Source: Oscillospiraceae bacterium
Lineage (GTDB): Bacteria > Bacillota > Clostridia > Oscillospirales > JAAYXM01
Length of the DNA stretch: 58,241 nt
Reading direction: 5' to 3'
NCBI GenBank assembly: GCA_017421025.1
Contig: JAFQME010000002.1
Span: 1-58,241 of the forward strand
Part shown: positions 43,917 to 53,100 of the stretch, piece after piece
Numbering within the stretch: the stretch's first letter is position 1
Layout: every line of letters starts with the position of its first letter
Made by a program: the position numbers and the translations under genes
Notes under the pieces: model-generated
The model's database searches: none
Told to the model about the DNA's origin: nothing
Seen by the model: only the letters and a program-made list of their open reading frames with translations

Positions 43917-44960
43917 TTATTCTAAGATATAGACTATCATTTTTCTGCGACCGAAGTTGACACATTCACGATAGGTATCCATGTACAAGTCGATCTTGTT
44001 GCCCTTGATTGCGCCGCCGGTATCAGCTGCAACGGCAGTACCGTAAACAAAAGAGCCATCCGGAGATTCGATATACATACGGGTACCGAGCGGAATGACA
44101 CGTGGGTCTACCGCGATAAGCCCCACTCTTGCAACCTGACCGGACTTGGTAATGTTCCACTTTTTCCCCTCACAGGTGTATGCAGTTGCGGTTACCTGAA
44201 TCGCTTTTTTATAGCGGAAGTTTCCGGCACGGCTGGTAACAATTCCCTCACGTGCAGTGTTATCAGCACGCTTGACGCCACGTACAGTGATTTCTGCCTG
44301 CGGCTCACGGGTTACGACCTCGCCTACTTTTTCCTTGTTCACTTCCACACCGTCACGCAAGGTGATGCGATAAGTGGTAACTTTCTCGCCATCGACACCC
44401 GCCTGTTGGATTTTGCTTTCGCCACTTGCCAACTCATAGGATGTCACAATTTTCTTGGAATGCTTGATGGTACTAACTGCTTCTTCCTCATAGGTAGTGA
44501 CACGTACCAACTGAATCTGCATGCCCTCGGTAACAATCGCATCACGACCGCAGGAGAGCTCGTCCTGTTCACCAATCTCGATTCCCTGCGCCGGCAAAAC
44601 ATCTGCAACCTTGCCGCTCGGGACACGCATAGTAACGGTTTTTCCATCTGCGGTCAAAGTAATGGTCTTGCCACGAACAATGGAAACCTCAGCCTGACCG
44701 TCTTCGGCAAACTCCGGCATGGTGAGTGTGTCTGCACAATCCCATGTATATCCGTTTTCACGCAAAGCTTCTTCGGTATTTCTTGTGTAAGACTGAAACA
44801 CGGTTTTACGTCCGTCATCATACACGGTGAAGGTGTTCACCGATGCAACCGAGAAGCCGACACAGAGCAGTGTGACCATGCTGACAAACGGAATCAAAAC
44901 CGAACGTCGTGCAAGTTGTTTTGCTGTTGTGCACACTGTCTCCAAAATTCTACTACTCAT
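43917..44960 (-). CDS. G5 and 3D domain-containing cell wall protein (YabE-like)
   Basis: 347 residues from the ATG at 44960 with AGGAGG 6 nt upstream. A signal-anchor (about 20-42, 'VLIPFVSMVTLLCVGFSVAS') is followed by two DUF348 repeats ('FTVYDDGRKTVFQSY' and 'ITLTADGKTVTMRV'), a G5 domain (about 160-230) and a C-terminal 3D domain with 'GLIAVDPRVIPLGTRMYIES' and the Asp-rich end 'AADTGGAIKGNKIDLYMDT'. 3D domains are related to lytic transglycosylases, so it probably remodels peptidoglycan. It is the upstream neighbour of ksgA, as in Bacillus. Confidence 0.9.
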   Translation of the reverse strand: MSSRILETVCTTAKQLARRSVLIPFVSMVTLLCVGFSVASVNTFTVYDDGRKTVFQSYTRNTEEALRENGYTWDCADTLTMPEFAEDGQAEVSIVRGKTITLTADGKTVTMRVPSGKVADVLPAQGIEIGEQDELSCGRDAIVTEGMQIQLVRVTTYEEEAVSTIKHSKKIVTSYELASGESKIQQAGVDGEKVTTYRITLRDGVEVNKEKVGEVVTREPQAEITVRGVKRADNTAREGIVTSRAGNFRYKKAIQVTATAYTCEGKKWNITKSGQVARVGLIAVDPRVIPLGTRMYIESPDGSFVYGTAVAADTGGAIKGNKIDLYMDTYRECVNFGRRKMIVYILE

Positions 44961-45025
44961 AAAAATCCTCCTGATATTCTTTGCAATCCCCCGAAAAATT
45001 GAGGGGCGCAAACAATCACTGTACC

Positions 45026-45054
45026 AGTGTAACAGATTGTAACTATTTTGTCAA
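45026..45054 (-). promoter_or_regulatory. Promoter of the YabE-like gene
   Basis: On the minus strand TTGACA (45054-45049), a 17-bp spacer and TACACT (45031-45026). A leader of about 60 nt follows. No ydaO-type c-di-AMP riboswitch, common before such genes, was seen. Confidence 0.75.
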
Positions 45055-45198
45055 CCTTTTTTTCCAATATATTTTCTCGATATTTTGTCGTTTCCTCTTA
45101 TTTTGAATACTTTTTCGATGCTTGTTCCATTTTCCCCCAAGAAAAAGAGTAACAATTCATTTCAATTATATGTAGTTTATTTCCAAATATACCATCAC

Positions 45199-45227
45199 TT
45201 GCGATTTCTCTGCAAATATAGTATACT
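45199..45227 (+). promoter_or_regulatory. Possible promoter of the sortase gene
   Basis: TTGCGA (45199-45204), a 17-bp spacer and TATACT (45222-45227). The -10 is only 11 nt before the ATG at 45239, so the leader would be very short or the true start is the ATG at 45260. The rest of the 278-nt divergent spacer holds nothing else recognised. Confidence 0.5.
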
Positions 45228-45238
45228 GAGGTTATCTC

Positions 45239-45964
45239 ATGAGAAATGGGTGTGAAAGGATGAAATATAAGATTGCCATTGTGTTTTTGGTCTTGGTTTT
45301 CTTGTTTTCCGCAGGAAAAGTTGGCAAAACACTCTATGATTACCATAAAGCAGACCAAATCCACAAAACCGAGCAAGTGCAGTTTACTTCTGTCGGTGAG
45401 GTTGCTCCCATCCAAGTTGCTTTTGACGAGTTGTTAAAAGAGAATTCGGAGGTCACAGGTTGGTTATACTGCCCGAACACTCCAATCAACTACCCTGTCG
45501 TACAAGCAAAGGACAACAACAAATACCTAAGACGTGATCTGCACGGGAAATATTTGGTAACAGGAACACTCTTTGTAGACTTCCGCAACCATGCAATCAC
45601 AGAAGATCGTAACTTTATTATTTACGGTCATAACATGAAAGACGATTCCATGTTTGCCTCGCTGTTAAATTACAACGATCAATCGTATTACGAAGCGCAT
45701 CCGATTCTTTACTATCTCACTCCAAACGGAGATTACAAGATCGAATTGATTGCAGGACTCCTTGTCCCTGCAAATTCCAAGCTCTATCATCCATCCCCTG
45801 ATGAACTTTGGCTTTCTGAATTCTTGACAGAGGCAAAAGCCAACTCCGGGTTTATCTCCTCGGTTGCTCTATCAGACAGTGATCGTATCATTACCCTTTC
45901 CACTTGTTCGTATGACAAGAAAAAAGCGCGATATGTTCTGATTGGAAAACTCATCAAACTATAA
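45239..45964 (+). CDS. Class B sortase
   Basis: 241 residues. An N-terminal signal-anchor (about 9-25) is followed by the sortase fold. His131 in 'NFIIYGHNMKDDS', Cys223 in 'ITLSTCSYDKKKARYV' and Arg231 form the catalytic triad. 'FDELLKENSEVTGWLYCPNT' and 'NYPVVQAKDNNKYLRRD' are typical of SrtB. An alternative start at 45260 is possible. It cleaves a sorting signal and joins the protein to cell-wall peptidoglycan. The likely target in the window is the SPFTG-bearing protein at 48449-49480, since clostridial SrtB enzymes are known to accept S/PPxTG-type signals. Confidence 0.9.
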   Translation: MRNGCERMKYKIAIVFLVLVFLFSAGKVGKTLYDYHKADQIHKTEQVQFTSVGEVAPIQVAFDELLKENSEVTGWLYCPNTPINYPVVQAKDNNKYLRRDLHGKYLVTGTLFVDFRNHAITEDRNFIIYGHNMKDDSMFASLLNYNDQSYYEAHPILYYLTPNGDYKIELIAGLLVPANSKLYHPSPDELWLSEFLTEAKANSGFISSVALSDSDRIITLSTCSYDKKKARYVLIGKLIKL

Positions 45965-45966
45965 AA

Positions 45967-46005
45967 ACACCCCGGTAATACCAGTGTATTACCGGGGATT
46001 TCTTT
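45967..46005. terminator. Bidirectional terminator between the sortase and the surface cluster
   Basis: Stem CCCCGGTAATA / TATTACCGGGG with a 6-nt loop, between the convergent sortase and Ser/Gly-rich genes. Confidence 0.85.
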
Positions 46006-47757
46006 TTATGATTCACTTGCAGAAGATGATCCTCCGCCGCCCGAGCTGCCACCCGAGGACGAACTGCTTCCGCCGCTTGAACTGCCGCCCGAAGAGGAAC
46101 TACTTCCACCACTTGAGCTACCGCCCGAGGAAGAACTGCTTCCACCACTCGAACTGCCGCCCGAAGAGGAACTGCTTCCGCCACTTGAGCTACCGCCCGA
46201 AGACGAGCTACTTCCGCCACTCGAGCTACCGCCCGAAGAGGAACTGCTTCCGCCACTCGAACTGCCGCCCGAAGAGGAACTGCTTCCACCACTCGAACTG
46301 CCGCCCGAGGACGAACCGCTTCCGCCACTCGAACTGCCACCCGAAGAGGAACTGCTTCCACCACTTGAGCTGCCGCCCGAGGAAGAACCGCTTCCGCCAC
46401 TTGAGCTGCCGCCCGAGGACGAACCGCTGTCGCCACTTGAGCTACCGCCCGAAGAGGAACTGCTTCCGCCACTCGAGCTTCCGCTCGAAGACGAGCCGCT
46501 GTCGCCACTTGAGCTACTGCCCGAAGAAGAACCGCTGTCGCCGCTTGAACTACCGCCCGAGGAAGACGAGCCGCTGTCGCCACTTGAGCTTCCGCCTGAG
46601 GAAGACGAGCCGCTGTCGCCGCTTGAACTACCGCCCGAGGAAGACGAGCCGCTGTCGCCGCTTGAACTATCGCTCGAAGAGGAACGATCTCCACCACTTG
46701 AACTATCGCTCGAGGAGGACGAATCGCTGTCACTGCTTGAATTATTACCGGATGTAAAGGAACTGTTTCCTCCGCCCAAACTTCCGCCATGTGAAGAGGA
46801 CGAACCGCTGTCTCCACTTGAACTGCTGTCAGACGAAGAAGAACTTTCGGTGTCGCTCGAATTGCTGCCCACAGAGGATGAATCACTGTCATCAGAGCCA
46901 ACATTGGTCGAGCCCGTACTTCCACCTGAAGAGGATCCGGCTTCTCCGCTCAGACCATCATCTGACGAGGAACTACTGTCAGCGTTTGATTCATGGTCAA
47001 TCGAATCGGAACTGCTATCATCGTCAGAATCAGTGCCGATTGATGTTCCATTGTTGCCGGGCATTGCGCCACCGACTTCACTATCAATCGAGGTTTCATC
47101 CATGGATTTCAATTCTCCATCGACATTCTCATCCTCTTCTGAGAACACAATCGGTTCTCCAACCGGGATTGCATCGCCATCCACGATTAACACCAGGTTG
47201 ACATCTTCGAATTCTTCATAATCTGCAATTGTGCCCAAATAGGATGTCACGGTGATTGTCGCCGGGACAGAAACATCGAAATAGAATTGAATTTCAGAGA
47301 GGTTTTCACCCTGCCAAGACATCGCAGGAGTACAATACAAACCATTGTATAAGGGATTATCACAAATTACTTCAAACACACAAAAGCCATTCTTGGCGGT
47401 ACCTGCTGCGGAAACCGTCACATAATAACTTCCAACAGTATCAATTGTAACTTCATGAGTGTGGTCATCTACCTCAACAAACTCAGGTTGGACGATTTCC
47501 ACGCCTTCCTCAGGTTCAATCAAAGTCAATGAAGCACGCTCGATATAGACATGTGCGTTAAAACTTGCACTTGCAATCACATTGTCCTCTGATTCCATCT
47601 GGTAGTTGAACATTGCATGAGAATATGCGGTGACTACCATTGCGAGCAGGCAGAGCAAAATAAACACAGTCGTGAAAATCACATGCGCCATCATCACTTG
47701 ATCTTTAATTTTTCCGTCTTTTGGGACATGAAAATATTCCCGAAACAGCGATTTCAC
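46006..47757 (-). CDS. Ser/Gly-repeat membrane-anchored surface protein
   Basis: 583 residues from a GTG at 47757 (GGAG 8 nt upstream). The order is: a short basic N-terminus, one membrane span (about 22-46, 'VIFTTVFILLCLLAMVVTAY'), a folded extracellular domain (about 50-205, with four Cys), then a low-complexity tail of Ser, Gly and Asp to the end. The tail is built of 12-residue units of the type SSSSSGGSSSGG. It has no LPxTG-like end. The N-terminal region recalls signal peptides of SipW-type proteins but without the AWFTD motif. A flexible, possibly glycosylated stalk outside the wall is likely. Last gene of the surface cluster. Confidence 0.8.
   Translation of the reverse strand: MKSLFREYFHVPKDGKIKDQVMMAHVIFTTVFILLCLLAMVVTAYSHAMFNYQMESEDNVIASASFNAHVYIERASLTLIEPEEGVEIVQPEFVEVDDHTHEVTIDTVGSYYVTVSAAGTAKNGFCVFEVICDNPLYNGLYCTPAMSWQGENLSEIQFYFDVSVPATITVTSYLGTIADYEEFEDVNLVLIVDGDAIPVGEPIVFSEEDENVDGELKSMDETSIDSEVGGAMPGNNGTSIGTDSDDDSSSDSIDHESNADSSSSSDDGLSGEAGSSSGGSTGSTNVGSDDSDSSSVGSNSSDTESSSSSDSSSSGDSGSSSSHGGSLGGGNSSFTSGNNSSSDSDSSSSSDSSSGGDRSSSSDSSSGDSGSSSSGGSSSGDSGSSSSGGSSSGDSGSSSSGGSSSGDSGSSSGSSSSGDSGSSSSGSSSGGSSSSSGGSSSGDSGSSSGGSSSGGSGSSSGGSSSGGSSSSSGGSSSGGSGSSSGGSSSGGSSSSSGGSSSGGSSSSSGGSSSGGSSSSSGGSSSGGSSSSSGGSSSGGSSSSSGGSSSGGSSSSSGGSSSGGSSSSSGGSSGGGGSSSASES
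46030..46690 (-). repeat. 36-bp coding repeats (SSSSSGGSSSGG-type), about 18 units
   Basis: In-frame tandem repeats with a 36-bp period, drifting from Asp-containing units (SSGDSGSSSSGG) near the 5' end of the tract to pure Ser/Gly units at the 3' end. Sequence differences between units are mostly silent, so the protein pattern is selected. Confidence 0.85.
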
Positions 47758-47790
47758 GCCTCATGCTCCTTTCCAAAAACTGCTAATGAA

Positions 47791-48432
47791 CTAGTGCTGC
47801 TGTGTTGCGTTACAAATAAGGCCGAGTTCTACACGTGGCTGAACGCTTCCACGGTAGTTTGCTTCGTTACCGACTTCCTCCGGCATACGTACAATCAACG
47901 CTATGTATTGCTCTCCACCTGCATCGATCGATGCAACATTGGTAGAATAGTTATTCAGCGGCATATTCGCTATTGCCGCCGCAAGAGAGCGATTTGCCAG
48001 TTTTGCATCCAGTTCTGCTTCTGTATCTGCGATTAGAACCCCAAACGTCAAGTGATCCTGCAAGTTAAAAGACCGTCCAAACACATTGATTGCAGGGGTA
48101 TAGTCTGTAATATTGACTGCTGCTTTGAAATCAAACGGGATTGTGCCTCGGTTTTCCACTTTCAAGAACACGACCTGTGTATAACCGGGCTCATAAAGTG
48201 CCTCATCCTCAAAGATTTTTTGGGTTCCATCCAATTCTTCAAACGTCCCATCCTCTAAACGATGTGAAACCACAAGGTCAAATTCCGCAATGTGGAAAAT
48301 ATTACGCACCTCGTTGGATGTATCAGTGAACCACGCCAAGGAGGCTCCTGCACCCATAAACGCCCAAAGCCCGAACAAACACAAGCTAAGCAACAGTGCT
48401 ATTTGTTTATATTTTTTCTTTAAGATAGACAC
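47791..48432 (-). CDS. SipW-type signal peptide protein, TasA/camelysin-like
   Basis: 213 residues from a GTG at 48432 with AAGGGGG upstream. The signal peptide has the SipW-substrate form: a hydrophobic stretch then 'GASLAWFTDTSNEVRNIF' at residues 30-46. The mature part is beta-rich with 'YEPGYTQVVFLKVENRGTIP', matching the 'EPG..Q...LKV.N.G' pattern of the TasA/camelysin family. Such proteins form fibres or bind the matrix in Bacillus. SipW itself is not in the window. Confidence 0.8.
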   Translation of the reverse strand: MSILKKKYKQIALLLSLCLFGLWAFMGAGASLAWFTDTSNEVRNIFHIAEFDLVVSHRLEDGTFEELDGTQKIFEDEALYEPGYTQVVFLKVENRGTIPFDFKAAVNITDYTPAINVFGRSFNLQDHLTFGVLIADTEAELDAKLANRSLAAAIANMPLNNYSTNVASIDAGGEQYIALIVRMPEEVGNEANYRGSVQPRVELGLICNATQQH

Positions 48433-48448
48433 CTTGCTGCCCCCTTGG

Positions 48449-49480
48449 TTATTCGTGCCCCTCGTCGGAATCTTTCTTTTTCTTGATAAACACCAAAATC
48501 ACAAGCAGTGCTGCTGCAAGTACCATAACCGAAACCCACAACCACAGCTGTGCATTGTCACCGGTAAACGGACTTTGTCCGCCTGCATCTTTGCTTGGAT
48601 ACTGACCTCCGGCATCTTTACTCGGGTATTTCCCATCGTCTTTGCCTGGAGTATCGTCTTTGCCACCCGTGGGGACATCGTCTTTGCCACCCGTGGGGAC
48701 ATCGTCTTTGCCACCCGTGGGGACATCATCTTTGCCGCCCTCAGGGACATCATCTTTGCCGCCGTCGGGGACATCATCTTTGCCACCATCAGGGACATCG
48801 TCTTTGCCACCGTCGGGGACATCGTCTTTGCCGCCGTCGGGGACATCGTCTTTGCCACCGTCGGGGACATCGTCTTTGCCACCATCGGGGACATCGTCTT
48901 TGCCACCATCAGGGACATCATCTTTGCCACCATCAGGGACATCATCTTTGCCGCCCTCAGGGTCGTCTTTGTCATCGATCGGAATCTCTTCAACCATAAA
49001 ATGCCAATCCAAATAACCGATCATATCACTGTATGTGTTGTCCAGCTCAACCGGAACAGTCAGCACAACATCGAGATCAACTTCAGCACCCGTCTCCAAG
49101 GTGCCAAGCAAGACCCAGTCTTGGAGTGGCACTGCTTCATTCGCAGCATTTTCAAACAGGGTGCTTTCTGCACTCTCATCGCTGAGTTTGACTTGGAGAC
49201 CAAGCTTGGACAAAAACTCGCCCGATTCCGGATGTGCACCACGAGAACGCATATAAATCTTAACTGCTGATTTGTTGGATGCTTTGTTTTTCAATGTGAT
49301 CTTCTGTGTAATCACATCTCCCGGCATGACGTCCTTAAAATTTGTAAACAAATCCGTTGGCGAATACTTACTGCCGGGAGTAAAGACAAACTCTTTCGCA
49401 TCTCCGTCGTATGTGACATTAGCCGCATAAGCTGAAGTGAGAAGCACAAGCATCAACAGAAGGGATACTAATTTTTTCAT
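48449..49480 (-). CDS. Wall-anchored repeat-stalk protein with SPFTG sorting signal
   Basis: 343 residues. A Sec signal peptide ends near 'LTSAYAANVTYDG' (about residue 19). A beta-rich domain follows (20-165, 'DVMPGDVITQKITLKNKASN'). Next comes a stalk of about twelve GGKDDVPx octapeptides and two YPSKDAGGQ units. The end is a sorting signal: SPFTG (303-307), a hydrophobic helix, and KKKK. It would be cleaved in SPFT-G and linked to peptidoglycan by a class B sortase such as the one at 45239. The Lys/Asp/Pro stalk may span the wall. Confidence 0.85.
   Translation of the reverse strand: MKKLVSLLLMLVLLTSAYAANVTYDGDAKEFVFTPGSKYSPTDLFTNFKDVMPGDVITQKITLKNKASNKSAVKIYMRSRGAHPESGEFLSKLGLQVKLSDESAESTLFENAANEAVPLQDWVLLGTLETGAEVDLDVVLTVPVELDNTYSDMIGYLDWHFMVEEIPIDDKDDPEGGKDDVPDGGKDDVPDGGKDDVPDGGKDDVPDGGKDDVPDGGKDDVPDGGKDDVPDGGKDDVPDGGKDDVPEGGKDDVPTGGKDDVPTGGKDDVPTGGKDDTPGKDDGKYPSKDAGGQYPSKDAGGQSPFTGDNAQLWLWVSVMVLAAALLVILVFIKKKKDSDEGHE
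48670..48965 (-). repeat. 24-bp coding repeats (GGKDDVPD-type), 12 near-identical units plus one variant
   Basis: Counted on the nucleotide sequence: twelve GGKDDVP units and one GGKDDTP unit, period exactly 24 bp, no spacers, in frame with the gene at 48449-49480. Last position varies D/E/T. Such tracts change copy number readily. Confidence 0.9.
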
Positions 49481-49491
49481 CTTTGTCCCCC

Positions 49492-50058
49492 CTATTCTTT
49501 CGGCCAGCCGAGAGCTTCAAAGGTGTTTGTGCCCTCGACCGGGTTGTTTTCACTTTGCACTGCATGGGCAATGACCTTTAATGTCAACGTTTCTCCACGA
49601 TAGCGCTCATCAGAACGCTGGATTGCCACTTTGACCTCAGAGAACACATTGGGCGTGGTCTCGCCCGGTTCAACGATACCGGTGTAGTAATACCAACCAT
49701 CGACATACTGCCATAAAGCCTCATCAATATTGAGTTTGAAACATTCATCAGCCGAAAGTGCACGTCCCTCTACACCGGATACGATTTTGACACGCAGATA
49801 GAACGGATGCGCACAGATGTTTTCAATGCGGACCTGTTTGGACACCACATCACCCGGATTCACATACACACCACGTTTGGGGAATTCTTTCCCCTGGTCG
49901 GTGGTCTCATGAATGATAAACTGGATTTTACCGGAGGTCACAACATTGGTGGTTTTTCCAAATGCGACGAAATACGCAAGAGTACCTTGGGTGAAGAGCG
50001 TAAAAACAATTGCAACCAATGCGAGAGAAACCAATTTCAATCGTAATTTTTGAAACAC
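49492..50058 (-). CDS. SipW-type signal peptide protein, second TasA/camelysin-like member
   Basis: 188 residues from a GTG at 50058 with GGAGG 8 nt upstream. The signal segment is 'LFTQGTLAYFVAFGKTTNVV' (residues 21-40), a variant of the AWFTD form (AYFVA). The mature part has 'YVNPGDVVSKQVRIENICAHPF' (shortened here to NPGDVVSKQVRIEN), again like the TasA family. It lies downstream of the 1982-residue gene with a hairpin-bearing spacer and 11 nt before the stalk gene. It may be a fibre or accessory subunit. Confidence 0.75.
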   Translation of the reverse strand: MFQKLRLKLVSLALVAIVFTLFTQGTLAYFVAFGKTTNVVTSGKIQFIIHETTDQGKEFPKRGVYVNPGDVVSKQVRIENICAHPFYLRVKIVSGVEGRALSADECFKLNIDEALWQYVDGWYYYTGIVEPGETTPNVFSEVKVAIQRSDERYRGETLTLKVIAHAVQSENNPVEGTNTFEALGWPKE

Positions 50059-50085
50059 AATGTCTGCCTCCTTTTCTTAGACTTC

Positions 50086-50154
50086 GCCTTTCGGCGATCA
50101 AAAGATGCAAATTTCTTTACACCCTTTGATCGCCGCCCGTCCCGGTTTGGGACG
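50086..50154 (-). promoter_or_regulatory. Hairpin cluster between the giant gene and the 49492 gene
   Basis: Order on the minus strand: CGTCCC/GGGACG (50154-50138), then an 11-bp stem CGGCGATCAAA / TTTGATCGCCG (50135-50092) with a 22-nt loop. Its right arm also forms a smaller CGCC-GAAA-GGCG hairpin (about 50096-50085). The two stems share bases and exclude each other. No T run follows, so this is more like an mRNA processing, stability or attenuation element than a terminator. Confidence 0.55.
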
Positions 50155-50168
50155 GAACGACGTTTTGC

Positions 50169-53100
50169 TTAAATGTATTTCTTGTAGCGCTCAATCATTG
50201 CAACGAGTTCTTCCATGGTCATGTTGCCCTTTGCAATTGAGATCTTGAGGTACGGACCACCCGCTGCATAGAACATTTCCTCGGTAAGTTCTACATACTG
50301 CGAGAGTTCTTCGTAAGTGAAGAGTCCATAAGTTGCAATATCTCTTGCCATTGCTGCGAAATCATAACTCATGGTTTCTGCATCAACATCAAAGATGTTC
50401 ATAAGACCCGCTACACCGCCCGGCATGGTCAACATATCGTTGACGAAGTAGCACAAATGCTCCACGGTAACCGGACTCCACGGAGTTGTAACTTGATCCT
50501 GGAGAACGACTTTGACCAGTTTCACCTTACTCAATTTCTCGCCATCTTGCTTTGCAAAGGTATGACCGATGTATTTCGATGCGTTGCAATCAAGATAAAC
50601 GTAACGGTTGAGGTCATAATCCCAGAAGCCGTGTTCGGAAATGACGTCCACCTTCGTTCCGTCCGAGAAATACAGTTGAATGACTTCCCAAAGTCCCTGC
50701 GGATCGTTGTCAACAAACATGATCGGTGCGGAATCCAATTTACCGGTCTCGAGATTCCAAACCAGAAGTTCTTCGCTTCCGTCAAGTTCGGAAACCGCCT
50801 TCTTGCTTCCGTCTGCCAGTGTAATCAAGCTATCCGGTGTGACGCATCCACCACCGCCACTACCGGCTTGCAGTTTGGTCATTGTACCATCGCTGACCAA
50901 AGTATTATAATTATACTGCTCATCTTTATTATACGCTATGTTCCAGGTGTGATCAAACTCCAGTTTTGTCCCGCCATTATTATCGGTAAACTCGTAGTGA
51001 ATTGTTATTGCACGACTAGTAGTTCCCGAGCCAACAAAACCACTTGTGCCAGAAATAGTAAAGTAAACCTCGTTTGCATCCTGACGTCCAATCGGTATTC
51101 CAAATACCGATTTGCCGCTGTGGATTGCTACGCTATTGGTAATCTTTAACTTATAGTCTTTGTTATCCGGCTCATATTCCCAATAATTATTCGCTTCATT
51201 TAGCTTACCATTCTTTGGAATCGGAATTGACGAAAGCGGAAGCTCTACGTATTTCTTTTCTGCAACACTCCAATATTTAATCGTTACACCCGACAATACC
51301 GGAGCCGCCGCACTCCAGTCTCCACCATAACTATTCGCCACGCCAAACCCATCAGCATAGTTTTTGGTAACCAAACTCGGAGAATCCTTGCTGGTTTCAG
51401 TACCGGTGACTTTCCAGTTTGCAGTATATGTCTTCCCATCAATTGTCTTGGTCAAGACATAAGTCTTACCACCGGTTTCGACCGCTGCCGAAGACGGTTT
51501 TGCGTTACCATCCACCATGTAGTCAGTATAGGTAACACCGTTAACCGACATAGTAAGCTGACTGAAATCGATTGCATAACCGCTTAACTTATCAAGATCA
51601 ACACCCAGTTCATAGATCCAGCCGCTTGTATCATAGGATTTACCCGGGGTCAAGCCGTCTGTGGTATCAGTATAAGAAACCTCAACAATATCACTGTACT
51701 TATTCGGTTCATATCCAGCTTCGTTCTTAATTTCACCATCTGTTCCGCCGGTGTTTTTATAAGAATATATATACAAGGTTGTAAATATGTTTGGTTTTAC
51801 TTCGACATGCTCATACGGAACAGAAGACTTATTTTCTCGATTATCTACAATGTTAGTCGGCGTGTTAACATTGGTGGAACTACTGCTTTCCGGCATATAT
51901 GCAAAACCAAGATTCAAAGACTCGTTTATACCGTCTCCATCAATGTCATGCAGATAGTCGGTTTTCGTCAACGCCGCATCAACAATGCTCTGTCCGTCGC
52001 TCGGCACATACTGGGTATGGTCCGAATTTACCCATGCATTTTGGATGAGTTTTCCTTCTAAAGTGGTGGAAGTTGCCTTTCCTTCCGCATCACATACATA
52101 CAGAACGCTAAAGCCCATCAAAGACTTGTTGCTGTCATGGGTAGACGCTGCTGGTTTCTGCACCAGGGTAACATTGCGCAATGTCAAGCTGTTTGCGGCA
52201 CCAACCAAAATACTTGCAACCGCACCAAGCTCAATGCGAGAATTGTCAATGACCACGTTACCACCTGAAACATTGACAGCCGCACGACCGCCCGAGATAC
52301 GAGAATTCAAAATCTGGCTATTACCAGATGCTATAACGCCGCTCTTCGCATTAAAATAACGGGTTTTATCGGTTGTTTCGCTACGGTTTTCATCACTAGT
52401 CAAGTTCGACTTGTAAAGTGCCGCATAGTCAAAGTTCGGACAAATAACCTGTACATTGTCAAGCGTACCATTGTTCAATGTAACAAATGAATAACCGAAG
52501 TCAAGTGCAGCGGAATCACTACCACAAGTCAGGGTAAAGCCGTTACCGTAAAGGGTATGACCGCCCGAAACCTCGAGTGATCCAAATCCACCATCCTTCA
52601 ACAGAACAACGTCCTTATCCGTAGCATTTGTTGCACCTGTTACGTTAGTTGCTGTAACTACTTCGAGAGTAATCTCTGTTGGGATACAATAGTCATCGTC
52701 CTGAACTGTGACTTTAATTCTACCGTTGCCGGAGAACTGAATGGTTGCCTTTGTCCAGTCGGACGCATTCGCAGTGTAAGCCCCGGCTGCAGTTCCGCTA
52801 ACAGTTTCGAATGCTACGGAAACATTACCGATTGTAACATCGGTCACAGCTTCAAACAAACTGCCAAGTGCGACACTGTTTTGATTGCCGACACGATAAG
52901 TAAATGCAGTGCTGGTAAATTTCGTTTCAAACTTTTTGACCGGTACACGTTCTTTGACTGTTACGTTGATTGTAGTCGGAGTACAGAGGTTATCATCCGT
53001 AATTGTAATAGTTGCTGCACCATTACCGCCAAAGGTCAACGTCCCTTTTGTCCAATCAGAAGAGTCCGCTGTATAGGTTGCGGCGGCGGTACTCCCGTCT

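Noticed and set aside
44961-45054. A ydaO/yuaA c-di-AMP riboswitch before the YabE-like gene
   Set aside because: The leader after the promoter is only about 60 nt and lacks the conserved riboswitch core.
46030-46690. Long opposite-strand frames across the Ser/Gly repeats, rich in Arg, His, Cys or Ala, Val
   Set aside because: They are shadows of the biased codon use of the repeats. Only the minus frame has a good start, ribosome binding site, membrane span and folded domain.
48670-48965. 24-bp repeats that resemble a CRISPR array
   Set aside because: The repeats are head-to-tail with no spacers, keep one reading frame, and vary mainly at silent positions. They encode the GGKDDVPD stalk.
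50410-50846. A full intein in the giant protein
   Set aside because: The block G-like end lacks the His-Asn needed for splicing, no extein follows with Cys/Ser/Thr at the junction, and no homing endonuclease is present. A cleaving Hint domain fits better.
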